64,000 nt of DNA from Chelydra serpentina (lineage: Eukaryota > Chordata > Testudines > Chelydridae). A program made the translations under genes and the position numbers. The stretch spans positions 620,001-684,000 of the forward strand of contig JBAIAC010000165.1 in assembly GCA_037349315.1 (NCBI GenBank), read 5' to 3'. The notes beneath the pieces are model-generated. The model made no database searches and had not been told where the DNA came from. It saw only the letters and a list, made by a program, of their open reading frames with translations. Every line of letters begins with the position of its first letter. Within the stretch, counting starts at the first letter, position 1. Positions 32,888 to 43,689 of this stretch are shown here, in pieces.

Positions 32888-32950
32888 AGCTCTTGTCTAT
32901 GCCAGCCGTAAAACGATTTTCTGTGTCGTTTGCAAAGCATCCGACTAATG
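32888..32950 (+). CDS. PPIP5K1: PPIP5K1 exon: short tail exon
   Basis: A 63-base phase 1-1 exon. With the carried G it reads ELLSMPAVKRFSVSFAKHPT N. 'AVKRFSVSFAKHPTNG' is a conserved PPIP5K block. The acceptor is tttcctcag and the donor G/gtacgt. It joins in frame to the exon at 54808 (giving TNGFEGCSM) or to the candidate exon at 38368 (giving TND). Confidence 0.92.
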
Positions 32951-34248
32951 GTACGTTTGCTTCCTTGATTTGACGTTTCCTCACGCTTCTAACCTCATCC
33001 TCACGTTCCGTTCTCGCTGCACGTCGTTCTGTGTTCCCCTCCCTTCAGCCTTCTCATGTTCCTCTGCACGTCTGTGCATCTGGTGTCCAACTGTTCCACC
33101 GTTTTCCCTGTTGTCTTATTGTGACTAACCTGCTCACTTTGTGTTACTGTCTGTGAGGGGCCCAGACCTGAGCAGGCTGTTTATCCCAGAGGTGTTTGCA
33201 TCCCAACTGAATGTGCACAAATGAGAATTGGATCCTTTACCAGCCTCAAATTCTGTGCTGGCATCAGCGTCTGGCCCATGCTCACTCTCCATCTCTCTCT
33301 GATGGTGTGTGAGGCATAGCCGTGCAAACCCTGCAGCACAATCTGCCTTGACAGTCTGCATCCTGAGAGCAGCAATGACTGGCTCCCTAGTCTGCTGTGC
33401 ATGGCAGCGGAGGAAGAGCGAGGGCAGCTCTGGGGTTAGATGGCGTTAATAAGCGAGACAAAGGCTGCCTCCAGTTGGTGGCCATGGAAAATGCAAACTA
33501 CTGAGGTGAGAGTAAGGGGATAAAACAGCAGGGATTCCTAGCATTTCCTCTAGCCAAGGTGGCCTTGGTAGCTCCGATTCTCTCCTGGTCTCCCACATGC
33601 AAGGTGCCACTTGCAATGCTGGTCCCCCTCATGTCCGTCCCGCCCCCCCCCCCCCATCTCTCTTCATCCCCCACCCAACACGATGGCATTGGTAGGGCTG
33701 GTCTCACCTTTTCACATGCATGGTGTTGTTGGAGAACTCACTTTTAATCACACACAAACAAATATGGTCCCAAAGGAAGGTCGTGGAATGGTGACTGACA
33801 TTCAAGGGGCAGTGCCTTGCTCCTTTGCTGTGGGAAATCTTCCCCACTGAACCCACGAAACTCAGAGACTGGGATCCATATTTGTTCCCCTCTTCTTAGC
33901 TAGGAGGGAGGGCAGCTGCAGTGCAGTCTGCTTTGTTCTCCCCATCCTAACAGCAAGGAATAGGGGGAGAGTGGCCCTGCTCCTTGTGTGCTCCAACTCC
34001 CCTGCTCTGTGTAGCTCCTAACCTGATGCTGATTCTGTGCATCTTTAGATGTTATGAAGACAATAGGTTCTCCTGGTCTAACTGTCAGATGGCTCACAAA
34101 TATTTGCTCTCTAAGCCTTGAACAGAAATGTTCAGAAAAAGTTTGTTTTACAGCTGACATTCCTATCCATTCCTCGTGGATAGGGAGTGGCTGGGATTGG
34201 AGCAGGTTATTAGGAGTCATCACTAAAAGTACTTCTTTCTTAGGCTGT
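32951..34248 (+). other. intron, simple C run only
   Basis: Intron with a run of C bases at about 33640-33655. No other feature is identified. Confidence 0.55.
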
Positions 34249-34256
34249 CTCCTCTC

Positions 34257-34810
34257 CATAGGTGCCGACGGGTGCTCACGCCCCCGGCCCTGCCCCAACT
34301 CCGCCCTTGGCCCCGCCCCTGCCTCCTCCCCCGGGTGTGCTGCGAACCCTCCCCTCCTCCCCCCCTCCCTCCGGTTTGCAAGCCAGGGGGAGAGTGGGGC
34401 GGGGAGAAGCAGCAGAGCACCCACTGGGCCCGCCAGCCCCCCCGCTGCGCGCCCAGCTCACCTCTCGGTGGCTCAGCCAGATGCGAAGCGGCAGCCCACC
34501 GCTTTTCCTGGCTCCCTCCAGCTGGTCTGCAGTGCCTCCAGGGAGAGGTATGGGGCGGAGGCGGAGGGCCTGGCTCCGCCTCCTCCCCATACCCCTCCCT
34601 CCCCCGAGGCCCAACCGACCAGCTGGAGGGAGCCAAGAAAAGCGGCTGGCGGCTGCTGCTTCGCATCTGGCTGAGCCTCTGGAGGTGCAGAGGTGAGCTG
34701 GGCGTGTGGTGGAGGAGGCTGGCGGGGAGCTGCCGGTGGGTGCTGAGCACCCACCAATTTTTCCCCATGGGTGCTCCAGCCCTGGAGCTCCCACGGAGTC
34801 GGCGCCTATG
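34257..34810. mobile_element. hAT-type MITE with perfect 8-bp TSD
   Basis: The ends are inverted 13-mers (cataggtgccgac on the left, gtcggcgcctatg on the right, one mismatch). Perfect direct repeats ctcctctc lie at 34249-34256 and 34811-34818. An internal inverted pair (about 34452-34540 against 34610-34705) makes a large hairpin. Eight-base duplications are the hAT signature. No transposase is encoded. The long GC-rich ORFs seen here in many frames follow from composition. Confidence 0.85.
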
Positions 34811-34919
34811 CTCCTCTCAACCTGAGGTGCTGGTGCTCAGTAAACACTCTGTGATCTGGAAGATGAGTCTAAGATCAGAAAAGAACCATCATAAAGCACA
34901 AATGGTATGGCTAGTTTCT

Positions 34920-35190
34920 GAAGGCTATGTCTGCACAGCCAAAGGTCTGCATGGGCTAGCCTGCCTGCGCTGGCTGGATTTGCACTGGCTCAGGTTACAA
35001 GAGCAGGGAAGACGGGGCAGCGTGGGCTTCAGCATGGATAGTTCAAGCCTGACACAGACCCTGAGTAATGCTCAGCTCACTAGTGCACTCTGAATTCTGA
35101 GCTGTCCTGTTCTGTCTTCGCTGCTGTTGTCACCCACACTAGTGGGATTCATGCTAGCTCAGGTAGCTTAGCCTGTGTACAGCTTCTGGT
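34920..35190. repeat. degenerate MITE related to the one at 13123
   Basis: It starts 'aaggctatgtctgcacagcc', matching the left end of the 13123 element. It contains 'actagtgggattcatgctagctcaggtag' and ends with a weak inverted counterpart (gcctgtgtacag). It is much decayed. Confidence 0.45.
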
Positions 35191-35749
35191 GCATAGAAAT
35201 ACTGTTTCCAAGTAGGTCAGACCGTGGGAGAAATTGCCAGGTAGACTCGGTCTCATTCTGTGCAAAGGGAGCAGCTGCATGGCTCATTCCAGTATCTTTC
35301 TGAAAATAGGTTTCAGAGTAGCAGCCGTGTTAGTCTGTATCCGCAAAAAGAACCAGGAGTACTTGTGGCACCTTAGAGACTAACAAATGTATTTAAGCAT
35401 AAGCTTTTGTGGGCTATAGCCCACTTCATCATCAGATGCATAGAATGAAACATACATATGTATATACATACATATAAAAAAACATGAAAAGGTGAAAGTT
35501 GCCATACCAACTCTAAGTGCTAATTAAGGTGAGCTATTAGCAGGAGGAAAAAAAACGTTTGTAGTGATAATCAGGGTGGCCCATTTCATACAGTTGACAA
35601 GAAGGTGTGAGTAACAGTAGGGGATACTTAACATGGGGAAATAGATTGAATTCGTGTAATGACCCAGCCACTCCCAGTCTTTTTATTCAAGCCTAAATTA
35701 ATTCCAGTTCAGCAGTTTCTCATTGGAGTCTGTTTTTGAAGTTTTGTTG

Positions 35750-36070
35750 TTAAAGAATTGCTACTTTTATGTCTGTAAGTGAGTGACCAGAGAGGTTGAA
35801 GTGTTCTCCTACTGGTTTTTGAATGTCATAACATTCAGATTTGTGTCCATTTATTCTTTTGTGTAGAGACTGTCCGGTTTGGCCAATGTACATGGCAGAG
35901 AGGCATTGCTGGCACACGATGGTATATATCACATTGGTAGATGTGCAGGTGAATGAGCCCCTGATGGCGTGGCTGATGTGATTAGCTTCTAGGATGGTGT
36001 CACTTGAATAGATACGTGGACAGAGCTGGCATTGGGCTTTGTTGCAAGGATAGGTTCCTGAGTTAGTGTT
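35750..36070 (-). pseudogene. Penelope GIY-YIG endonuclease domain, partial
   Basis: Minus-strand translation shows the CCHH linker (CNKAQCQLCP, then EANHISHAIRGS) followed by the GIY-YIG core: VIYTIVCQQCLSAMYIGQTG and SLHKRINGHKSECYD. This is the diagnostic C-terminal arrangement of Penelope-like retroelements. Residues expected in catalysis (the Tyr pair and the Arg of the KRI helix) are present. The frame from the internal Met at 35932 is open for 60 codons. The upstream RT is missing. Confidence 0.8.
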
Positions 36071-36296
36071 TTTGTTGTGTGGTTGCTGGTGAGTATTTGC
36101 TTCAGGTTGGGGGGCTGTCTGTAACCAAGGACTGGTCTGACATCTGACTGGTCTCCCTGATTATCACTACAAATATTTTTTTTCTCCTGCTAATAGCTCA
36201 TCTTAATTAATTAGCCTCTGAAAGTTGGTATGGCAACTTCCAGCTTTTCATTGTGTGTGTGTGTGTGTGTGTGTATCTTCCTACTGTATGTTCCGT

Positions 36297-36352
36297 TCAT
36301 AGAATATCAGGGTTGGAAGGGACCTTAGGAAGTCATCTAGTCCAACCCCCTT
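36297..36352 (-). repeat. truncated SINE tail
   Basis: The first 56 bases match the CR1-like 3' tail of the SINEs at 5536 and 44250 ('tagaatatcagggttggaag'). The tRNA-related head is absent. It sits inside the Penelope element. Confidence 0.75.
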
Positions 36353-36659
36353 CATCATTCTGTGCATCTGATGAAGTGGGCTATAGCCCAGAAAGCTTAT
36401 GCCCAAATAAATGTGTTTAGTCTCTAAGGTGCCACAAGTACTCCTCGTTCTTTTTACTGAAAACAGTTTGGTACGCAGGTGTGGCATGTACAGGCCAAGC
36501 TCTTCCTTTGTGGAGCAGCCTTCCATGGGCCACCCCCCACTGTAACAGCAGTGTGATGCCCATAAAGAGATTATAGAGGGAAATAGGGTACCCACAGTGC
36601 GTGTTTGGGAAACAAAGTGCACAGAGCATAGGGCTCTTCAATCCATCAGACAGAAACAA

Positions 36660-37438
36660 CATGAGATCCAATGGCTGGGAGCTGGAGCCAGACAAATTTG
36701 TAGAAAACATTCTACAAATACATTAGAAGCAAGAGGAAGACCAAGGACAGAGTAGGCCTATTACTCAATGAGAGGGGAAAACAATAACAGAAAATGTGGA
36801 AATGGCAGAGTGCTTAATGACTTCTTTGTTTCGGTTTTCACCAAGAAGGTTGGTGGCAATGGGATGTCTAAAATAGTGAACGCCAGTGAAAATGAGGTAG
36901 GATCAGAGCCTAAAATAGGGAAAGAACAAGTTAAAATTACTTAGACAAGTTAGATGTCTTCAAATCACCAGGGCCTGATGAAATGCATCCTAGAATACTC
37001 AAGGAGCTAACTGAGGAGATACCTGAGCCATTGGCAATTATCTTTGAAAAGTCATGGAAGACGGGAGACATTCCAGAAGACTGGAAAAGGGCAAATATAG
37101 TGCCCATCTATAAAAGGGAAATAGGGACAACCCAGGGAATTACAGATCAGTCAGCTTAACTTCTGTACCAGGAAAGATAATGGAACAAATAATTAAACAA
37201 TCAGTGGGCTTAAATTGTAGCAAGGGAGGGTTAGGTTGGACATTATGAAAAACTTCCTAACTGCCAGATTGGTTAAGCACTGGAATAAATTGCCTAGGGA
37301 GGTGGTGGAATCTCCATCATTGGGGATTTTTAAGAGCCGGTTGGACAAACATCTGTCAGGGATGGTCTAGATAATACTTAGTCCTGCCTTGAGTGCAGGG
37401 GACTGGACCAGATAACCTCTCAAGGTTCCTTCCAGTTC
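36660..37438 (+). repeat. CR1 LINE, internally deleted
   Basis: After a short CR1-like scrap it encodes the region between endonuclease and RT ([20 protein letters not shown]) and the start of RT (NPGNYRSVSLTSVPGKIMEQ). At about 37200 it jumps to the ORF2 end and 3' UTR ('gtgggcttaaattgtagcaa'), so most of RT is deleted. It ends at 'ttccagttctatgattctatga'. Confidence 0.82.
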
Positions 37439-37439
37439 T

Positions 37440-37695
37440 ATGATTCTATGAAATTCAGACTAGAAATCAGGTGCACATTTTTAACAGTGAGGGTAATTAA
37501 CCACTGGAACAACTTATCTAGGGACACGATGCATTCCCTGTCTAAATCGAGACTGGATGTCTCATTTGAAAAGATCTGCTGTAGCTCGACCGCAAGCAAT
37601 GGGCTTGATGCAGGAACCACTGGGTGAAATTCTCTGCCCTGTGCCAGAGGCTGGACTAGATAATCATAATAGACCATTCTGGCCTTAAAATCTGT
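37440..37695 (+). repeat. CR1-like 3' fragment
   Basis: It starts 'aaattcagactagaaatcag', runs through 'gggtaattaaccactggaac' and ends 'accattctggccttaaaatct'. It is the same subfamily as the fragment at 52690-52963. Confidence 0.82.
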
Positions 37696-38367
37696 GACTC
37701 CAGGAGGAACTGGGCACCAATATCATGAATCCCACAGTGCTTGAAGGGAAGGAATTTAGTCGTCTTTCCACAGTACCTTGAGGATGACAATAAATTCTAT
37801 GGAGTGGGGCTGATACTTTTCTTGGCACTCTCATATTCTTGGGGGCTGTAAATAACTTGTGCCCCTCTGCATTTTCAGAACCTCCAGGTGACCTGTTCTC
37901 AGCTAATTTCTCAGCCTCCCTGCTGGCTATTTTCCACACTTGCTATGCTCTTCAAGCCATATATTTTTCTTCCCCATACACAGTGCTCAGGATTCTGGTA
38001 CCAAAGGCTGTATCTGGATTTCTTGGTTCAGTGGGAGAAGGGCCAGGTCTTGGGCTACCTTTCTTGTTTTGTAGCCCAGCCTGGATCTTAATTACACAGG
38101 GGCTAAAAATGTGTTCCTGGGGTTTGTTCATTTTAGAAAAACTAAAATCTTGGAAAGAAACAACCTAAATATAAACGAGCTCTTCAATGGGATTGTACCC
38201 TGGGGGCTGAAGGTTCAGCATATTGGGTGGTGAGGAGAGGGCTCTTCCTACTCTTCGGCCCTGGGGCTGGGGGTTCAGCACATGGCCTTTTCTGCACCTG
38301 TCTCCATTTTCTCATTTCTCAGCTACCCTCTCTCTCTCTCGCCTTCTGTGGTTCCCTTCTCCTCTAG
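37696..38367 (+). other. intron, no feature seen
   Basis: Intron leading to the candidate exon at 38368. It ends in a long pyrimidine tract (ctctctctctcgccttctg...ttctcctctag). Confidence 0.55.
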
Positions 38368-38547
38368 ATGTGCTTGAACACCACCGTGTTGCCCAGCTGC
38401 TGTGCCGTTTTTCCTCTGACTATGCCATGAGACGGAACATCTCCTTGGATGCCACTCTGGCCCACCACCTACATCAGTGTTCCTACCACCTGCGTCTCTT
38501 CAGGAGCTGGCTGATCTCAGGCCAGGATGACTTGGAGTGCCTCTACG
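38368..38547 (+). CDS. PPIP5K1: candidate PPIP5K1 cassette exon, 60 codons
   Basis: An open 180-base block between a strong acceptor (pyrimidine tract, ctctag) and a donor (G/gtactg). It is phase 1-1 like its neighbours, so inclusion between 32950 and 54808 keeps the frame. It reads DVLEHHRVAQLLCRFSSDYA, then MRRNISLDATLAHHLHQCSY, then HLRLFRSWLISGQDDLECLY G. Composition is protein-like, with His, Leu and Arg and two possible amphipathic helices. No repeat explains it. I do not recall this segment from the main PPIP5K1 isoforms, so it may be an alternative or lineage-specific exon. Confidence 0.7.
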
Positions 38548-39065
38548 GTACTGCACGCTGCAGCTGCCTCAAGCCCACGCTCTTGTAGCTGAGCGGGGGG
38601 TGCTGTCTGCTTGAGAATGCAATGTATGTTGTGCTTTCTAAACCAGGGAAAGCATTTCCCTCTCCGAGAGCCTCGGGTTGATGCTGCAGCGAGGCATGTG
38701 GGTGGTTGCATCAGGGCAGTTTTGGAGCCTGAGGAAGGTACTTTCTGTGTAGGGCTAATAACTTTGTGCTCTTCATCCTTGGCAATTGCGCAGTTCCTCC
38801 TTCCTCTAGTCAGAGTGGGTACTTGTGCTTCCCTTGTGGAGCCATGGCCGATGTGGATTGGGGCGCTTTCATCTGTCTGAGACGCTGCTCCAGCAGCTTG
38901 ATGGACTGCTGACATAACACTCTCTCTGCCCCATGCCCAATCCCCATGTCCCCTCAGTTTAATAAAGGAGGTGAGGTGGATGACTGCTGTGTGGAGAAGG
39001 ATGAAGAATCAAGAGACATAGCATAAGAATGACCGAGCAGCCTGAAACCCCTGAAATTAACCAGT
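38548..39065 (+). other. intron, no feature seen
   Basis: Intron between the candidate exon and the older DIRS element. Confidence 0.55.
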
Positions 39066-39383
39066 TGCTGCTTCGAGTAGTGCGCCAATGGGTGCTCAGT
39101 GTCAGGATGTGCATGCGCCTGTGCACTCTGGATTGGAGATTTTTTGTGAGCTGTGTCTGCAAGTTTCATGCTCCAGTATGAGGGCATATAGGGAGGGGTC
39201 AACCCGCTGCCACTCCCGGTTCCTTTTCAGTCACTTTCAGTTTGAAACAGAGCATCACGGTGTCTGCTAGCTGGCCTCAAGGCTGGCTACGTCTCTTGTG
39301 AAAATTTTCTTTTTCTTTCTTTCTTTTTGTTTAGCACAATTTGTGCTTTTAATAGGTTCCCCTCCCTTCCTCTTTTTTGCCCA

Positions 39384-40290
39384 ATTCAGGCCTTTAATGT
39401 TGATAAATGCAAAGTAATGCACATTGGAAAACATAATCCTAACTATACATATACAATGATGGGGTCTAAATTAGGTGTTAGCACTCAAGAAAGAGATCTT
39501 GGAGTCATTGTGGATAGTTCTCTGAAATCATCCACTCAATGTGCAGCGGCAGTCAAAAAAGCGAACAGAATGTTGGGAATCATCAAGAAAAGTATAGATA
39601 AGACAGAAAAGATCATATTGCCTCTGTCTAAATCTATGGTATGCCCACACCTTGAATACTGCGTGCAGATGTGGTCGCCCCATCTCAAAAAAGATATATT
39701 GAAATTTGGAAAGGTTCAGAAAAGGGCAACAACAATGATTAGGGGTATGGAACAGCTTCCATATGAGGAGAGATTAATAAGACTGGGACTTTTTGGCTTG
39801 GAAAAGAGGCGACTAAGGGGGGATATGATAGAGGTCTATAAAATCATGAGTGGTATAGAGAAAGTAAATAAGGAAGTGTTATTTACTCCTTCTCATAATA
39901 CAAGAACAAGGGGCTACCAAATGAAATTAATAGGTAGCAGGTTTAAAACAAACACAAGAAAGTATTTTTTCACGCAATGTACTGTGAACCTCTGGAACTC
40001 CTTGCCAGAGGGTGTTGTGAAAGCCAATACTATAACGGGGTTCAAAAGGGAGGTAGATAGATTCGTGGAAGATAGGTCCATCAATGGCTATTAGCCAGGA
40101 TGGGTGGGAATGGTGTCCCTAGCCTCTGTTTGCCAGAAGCTGGGATTGGGTGACAGGGCATGGATCACTTGATGATAACCTGTTTGTTCATTCCCTCTGG
40201 GGCACCTGGCATTGGCCACTGTCAGAGGACAGGATACTGGGCTTGATGGACCTTTGGTCTGACCCAGTATGGCCGTCGTTATGATTCATG
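39384..40290 (+). mobile_element. CR1 LINE 3' half inserted in DIRS-B
   Basis: The ORF2 C-terminal half is open for about 240 codons up to 40094 ([20 protein letters not shown] through [20 protein letters not shown]). The 3' UTR then ends with 'gacccagtatggccgtcgttatga'. It begins after the RT active site, so it is 5' truncated. The intact frame suggests a younger insertion than most CR1 pieces here. Confidence 0.9.
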
Positions 40291-40294
40291 GCCT

Positions 40295-41726
40295 CAAGTG
40301 TGGGTTATGCCCAGACCCCCGGTCTTCAAATCCTGTTAGACCTGCCATAGATCTTTCCCCCACAACCATGGACATTTAAGCTGCCTCAGGGAGTCTCATG
40401 TCCCTTCCAAATGTCAGATCTGCTCGGGGTTTAAGAGTAGATCTAAGAAATTGAGAGAACAGGCTCAAACTCCTGTTAATGGATCATTTGCTGAGACCCA
40501 CAGGATCTGAGTCATCCCCCTATATGTCAGACCCTCCGAGAGCTCCAGTGACAGTCTCTTCTGCGACAGAAGGAAAGACCTGGGGGACCCTTTGGAACCA
40601 TCGAAACCATTGAAGAAGAGAAGGCCCCCTTTCCCAGAATAGGAGAAGAGAGAGGGAAAATCAGCCTCTCAATCTGGGTCTCAGGAGATGTCCCATTACT
40701 GGTACCTCTGAGGCTCCCATCCCCTTCGGAACTGAGACCACAGCACTGGCTAAGGTGACTATGCCGCATACCAAGAAACCCTCTGGTAAATTACGTGAAG
40801 TGCTACTTACATTGCCACTGGACTCCGTGCCTCTGAGATGTAAGCACTCCAGAGCTAAGCCAAAATCATTCTGAACTGCCTCTAGCAACCAGACATAAAG
40901 GACGTGCCGATCATACTTTGGTACCATCTCAGTACCACAAGATATTCTGACTCCCAATGTTTCCTACCTGGGGTCCCCAGTGCCATCCAGTCTTTTGACC
41001 CATGTGGCCCTTTGGATCCTGGAGTACCCTGAGTCACCTCTGCTGAGAGGTACTGAAAGACACTCCCCACTGGTGTACGGCCTCATCTGCAGTCTGCGTT
41101 TCCTCCACTACTGTCTTCAACCATGTCTCATCCTCCAGTGCCATCACAGCCTCCAGTCCTCCTTTGAGGGTACACATACACACTTCTCTCCGTTACTGAC
41201 TTGACACTGTCTGGTACCTTCATATCAACAGCTTCTAGTATTGATGCAATTACAGGCCCCTTTTTGGGCCCTGGTACTGACTCGACCACCAGTACCGACG
41301 CCATTTGCCCCTCCAATTGACACAGAAGATGACGCATCCAATTTTGAAGTGTTGTAAAGGGTTCCTCTTTTCAGCCTCCTTCACTCAGAGTACCTCCTGA
41401 TGATGAAATTCCTATTCAGGCAATACCTCTAAATCCTGGCAAGGACAACAGTGGGATCCTGTTCCTTACAGCCACCACAGTAGGCTTATTGGAGCACTGG
41501 AGCCCCTTATGGTGACCAGATCTACATGGTCCCATCTCGTAGGAGGGCACATCAAGAGCAGCAGCTGCCACCCTTGGGTCCTTCCACACAGCAGGATCTT
41601 ACAGGGAGGCAAGACCAACCGATGGAAGAAGAAACTTTGCCTTCCCATACATCCTCATGCTCCCCAGACAAGGCTCATGCCTCCCTCACCATCTTATGCT
41701 GACGATTTCAAGAATTTCAGGATCTT
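40295..41726 (+). pseudogene. DIRS-B gag N-terminal remnant
   Basis: Frame-by-frame reading gives the Cys/His cluster counterpart (LKCGLCPDP..., then a second frame with C--C--ESHVPSKCQICSGFK-RSKKLREQ). This parallels the DIRS-A gag N-terminus (CLGESHTADKCKLCKSFKPR). A long Ser/Pro-rich stretch follows, up to DDFKNF (41703-41720), which corresponds to MDFKVL of DIRS-A. Many stops are present. Confidence 0.65.
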
Positions 41727-43250
41727 ATGAAGCATTTCCTAGATGTGATAGCTGATGAATTCCTTCATCAAGTAGTTGCTGAACCAACAAGGGGGGATGC
41801 CATTTTAGATTTGGTTTTGGTGAGTAGTGAGGACCTCATTGAAGAAATGGTTGTAGGGGACAACCTTGGCTCGAGTGATCATGAGCTAATTCAGTTCAAA
41901 CTAAATGGAAGGATAAACAAAAATAAATCTGAGATTCCTATTTTTAAGAAAGGGGAAAAAAGTGACCCGGGTAACTACAGGCCTGTTAGTTTGACATCTG
42001 TAGTATGCAAGGTCTTGGAAAAAATTTTGAAGGAGAAAGTAGTTAAGGACCTTGAGGTCAATGGCAATTGGGACAAATTACAACATGGTTTTACAAAAGG
42101 TAGATCGTGCCAAACCAACTTGATCTCCTTCTTTGAGAAAGTAACAGATTTGTTAGATAAAGGAAATGCAGTGGATCTAATCTACCTCGATTTCAGTAAG
42201 GCATTTGATACAGTACCACATGAGGAATTATTGGTTAAATTGGAAAAGATGGGGATCAATATGAAAATTGAGAAGTGGATAAGGAACTGGTTAAAGGGGA
42301 GACTACAGCGGGTCATACTGAAAGGTGAACTGTCAGGTTGGAGGGAGGTTACTAGTGGAGTTCCTCAAGGTTCAGTTTTGGGACCAATTTTATTTAATCT
42401 TTTTATTACTGACCTCGGCACCAAAAGTGGGAGTGTGCTAATAAAGTTTGCAGATGACACAAAGTTGGGAGGTATTGCCAATTCAGAAAAGGATCGAGAT
42501 ATCCTACAGGAAGATCTGGATGACCTTGTAAACTGGAGTAATAGTAATAGGATGAAATTGAATAGTGAGAAGTGTAAGGTTATGCATTTAGGGATTAATA
42601 ACAAGAATTTTAGTTATAAGCTGGGGACGCATCAGTTGGAAGTAACGGAAGAGGAGAAGGACCTCGGAGTCCTGGTTGATCACAGAATGACTATGAGTCG
42701 CCAATGTGATGTGGCCGTGAAAAAAGCTAATGCGGTCTTGGGATGCATTAGGCGAGGTATTTCTAGTAGAGATAAGGAGGTTTTAGTACCGTTATACAAG
42801 GCATTGGTGAGACCTCATTTGGAATACTGTGTGCAGTTCTGGTCTCCCATGTTTAAGAAGGATGAATTCAAACTGGAACAGGTACAAAGAAGGGCCACTA
42901 GGATGATCCGAGGAATGGAAAACCTGTCGTATGAAAGGAGACTCAAGGAGCTTGGTTTGTTTACCTTAACCAAAAGAAGGCTGAGGGGAGATATGATTGC
43001 TCTCTTTAAATATATCAGAGGGATAAATACCAGGGAGGGAGAGGAATTATTTCAGCTCAGTACCAATGTGGACACAAGAACAAATGGATATAAACTGGCC
43101 ATCAGGAAGTTTAGACTTGAAATTAGACGAAGGTTTCTAACCATCAGAGGAGTGAAGTTCTGGAACAGCCTTCCAAGGGAAGCAGTGGGGGCAAAAGACC
43201 TAACTGGCTTCAAGATTAAGCTAGATACATTTATGGAGGGGATGGTTTGA
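41727..43250 (+). pseudogene. CR1 ORF2, open 507 codons, internally deleted
   Basis: The open frame starts in the endonuclease C-terminus (TRGDAILDLVLVSSEDLIEE, SDHELIQFKL). It then passes directly into RT (IFKKGEKSDPGNYRPVSLTS), skipping the linker that the copy at 36690 retains. RT motifs are intact: VDLIYLDFSKAFDTVPHEEL, SGVPQGSVLGPILFNLFITD and the active site FADDTKLGG. The ORF runs to its normal end (TGFKIKLDTFMEGMV). Most of the endonuclease, and any ORF1, is missing, so it cannot retrotranspose by itself. The RT frame has no stop or shift. Confidence 0.85.
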
Positions 43251-43686
43251 TGGGATAACATGGTCTTAGTCAAAGGTCAATTAATTGCCATCAGTGGTAA
43301 ATAGGACCAATGGTCAATGATGGGATGTTAGAAGTTACTACAGAGAACTTTTTCCTGGGTGTCTGGCTGGTGAGTCTTGCCCACATGCTCGGGGTTCAGC
43401 TGATCGCCATATTTGGGGTCGGGAAGGAATTTTCCTCCAGGGTAGATTGACAGAGGCCCTGGGGGTTTTTTGCCTTCCTCTGCAGCATGGGGCACGGGTC
43501 ACTTACCGGAGGATTCTCTGCATCTTGAAGTCTTTAAACCATGATTTGAGGACTTCAATAGCTGAGACATAGGTGAGAGGATTATTCCAGGAGTGGGTGG
43601 GTGAGATTCTGTGGCCTGCATTGTGCAGGAGGTCAGACTAGATGATCATAATGATCCCTTCTGACCTTAAAGTCTATGAGTCTATA
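41730..43686 (+). mobile_element. CR1 LINE inserted in DIRS-B gag
   Basis: The limits are where DIRS gag similarity stops (after DDFKNF...) and where the CR1 3' UTR ends ('ctgaccttaaagtctatgag'). The UTR is the same as that of the reverse copy at 14321. DIRS gag resumes downstream at about 43690. Confidence 0.85.
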
Positions 43687-43689
43687 TAG

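Larger units (their letters stand above)
35309..36456 (-). mobile_element. Penelope-like element with GIY-YIG nuclease, TSD
   Basis: Inverted ends ('gtactcctggttctttttgc' type, reading in from both sides, with 'aggtgccacaagtact') enclose a minus-strand endonuclease remnant. Likely target repeats are ctgaaaata at 35300-35308 and ctgaaaaca at 36457-36465. RT sequence is absent, so this is a 5'-truncated or internally deleted copy. A (gt) repeat at 36254-36273 and a truncated SINE at 36297-36352 lie inside the right part. This copy is what identifies the fold-back repeats at 18618 and 29454 as Penelope derivatives. Confidence 0.82.

Noticed and set aside
33900..35093. Several overlapping 90-270 codon ORFs on both strands
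   Set aside because: They fall on the GC-rich hAT MITE and its flanks. Frames conflict, no domain is seen, and they follow from composition.
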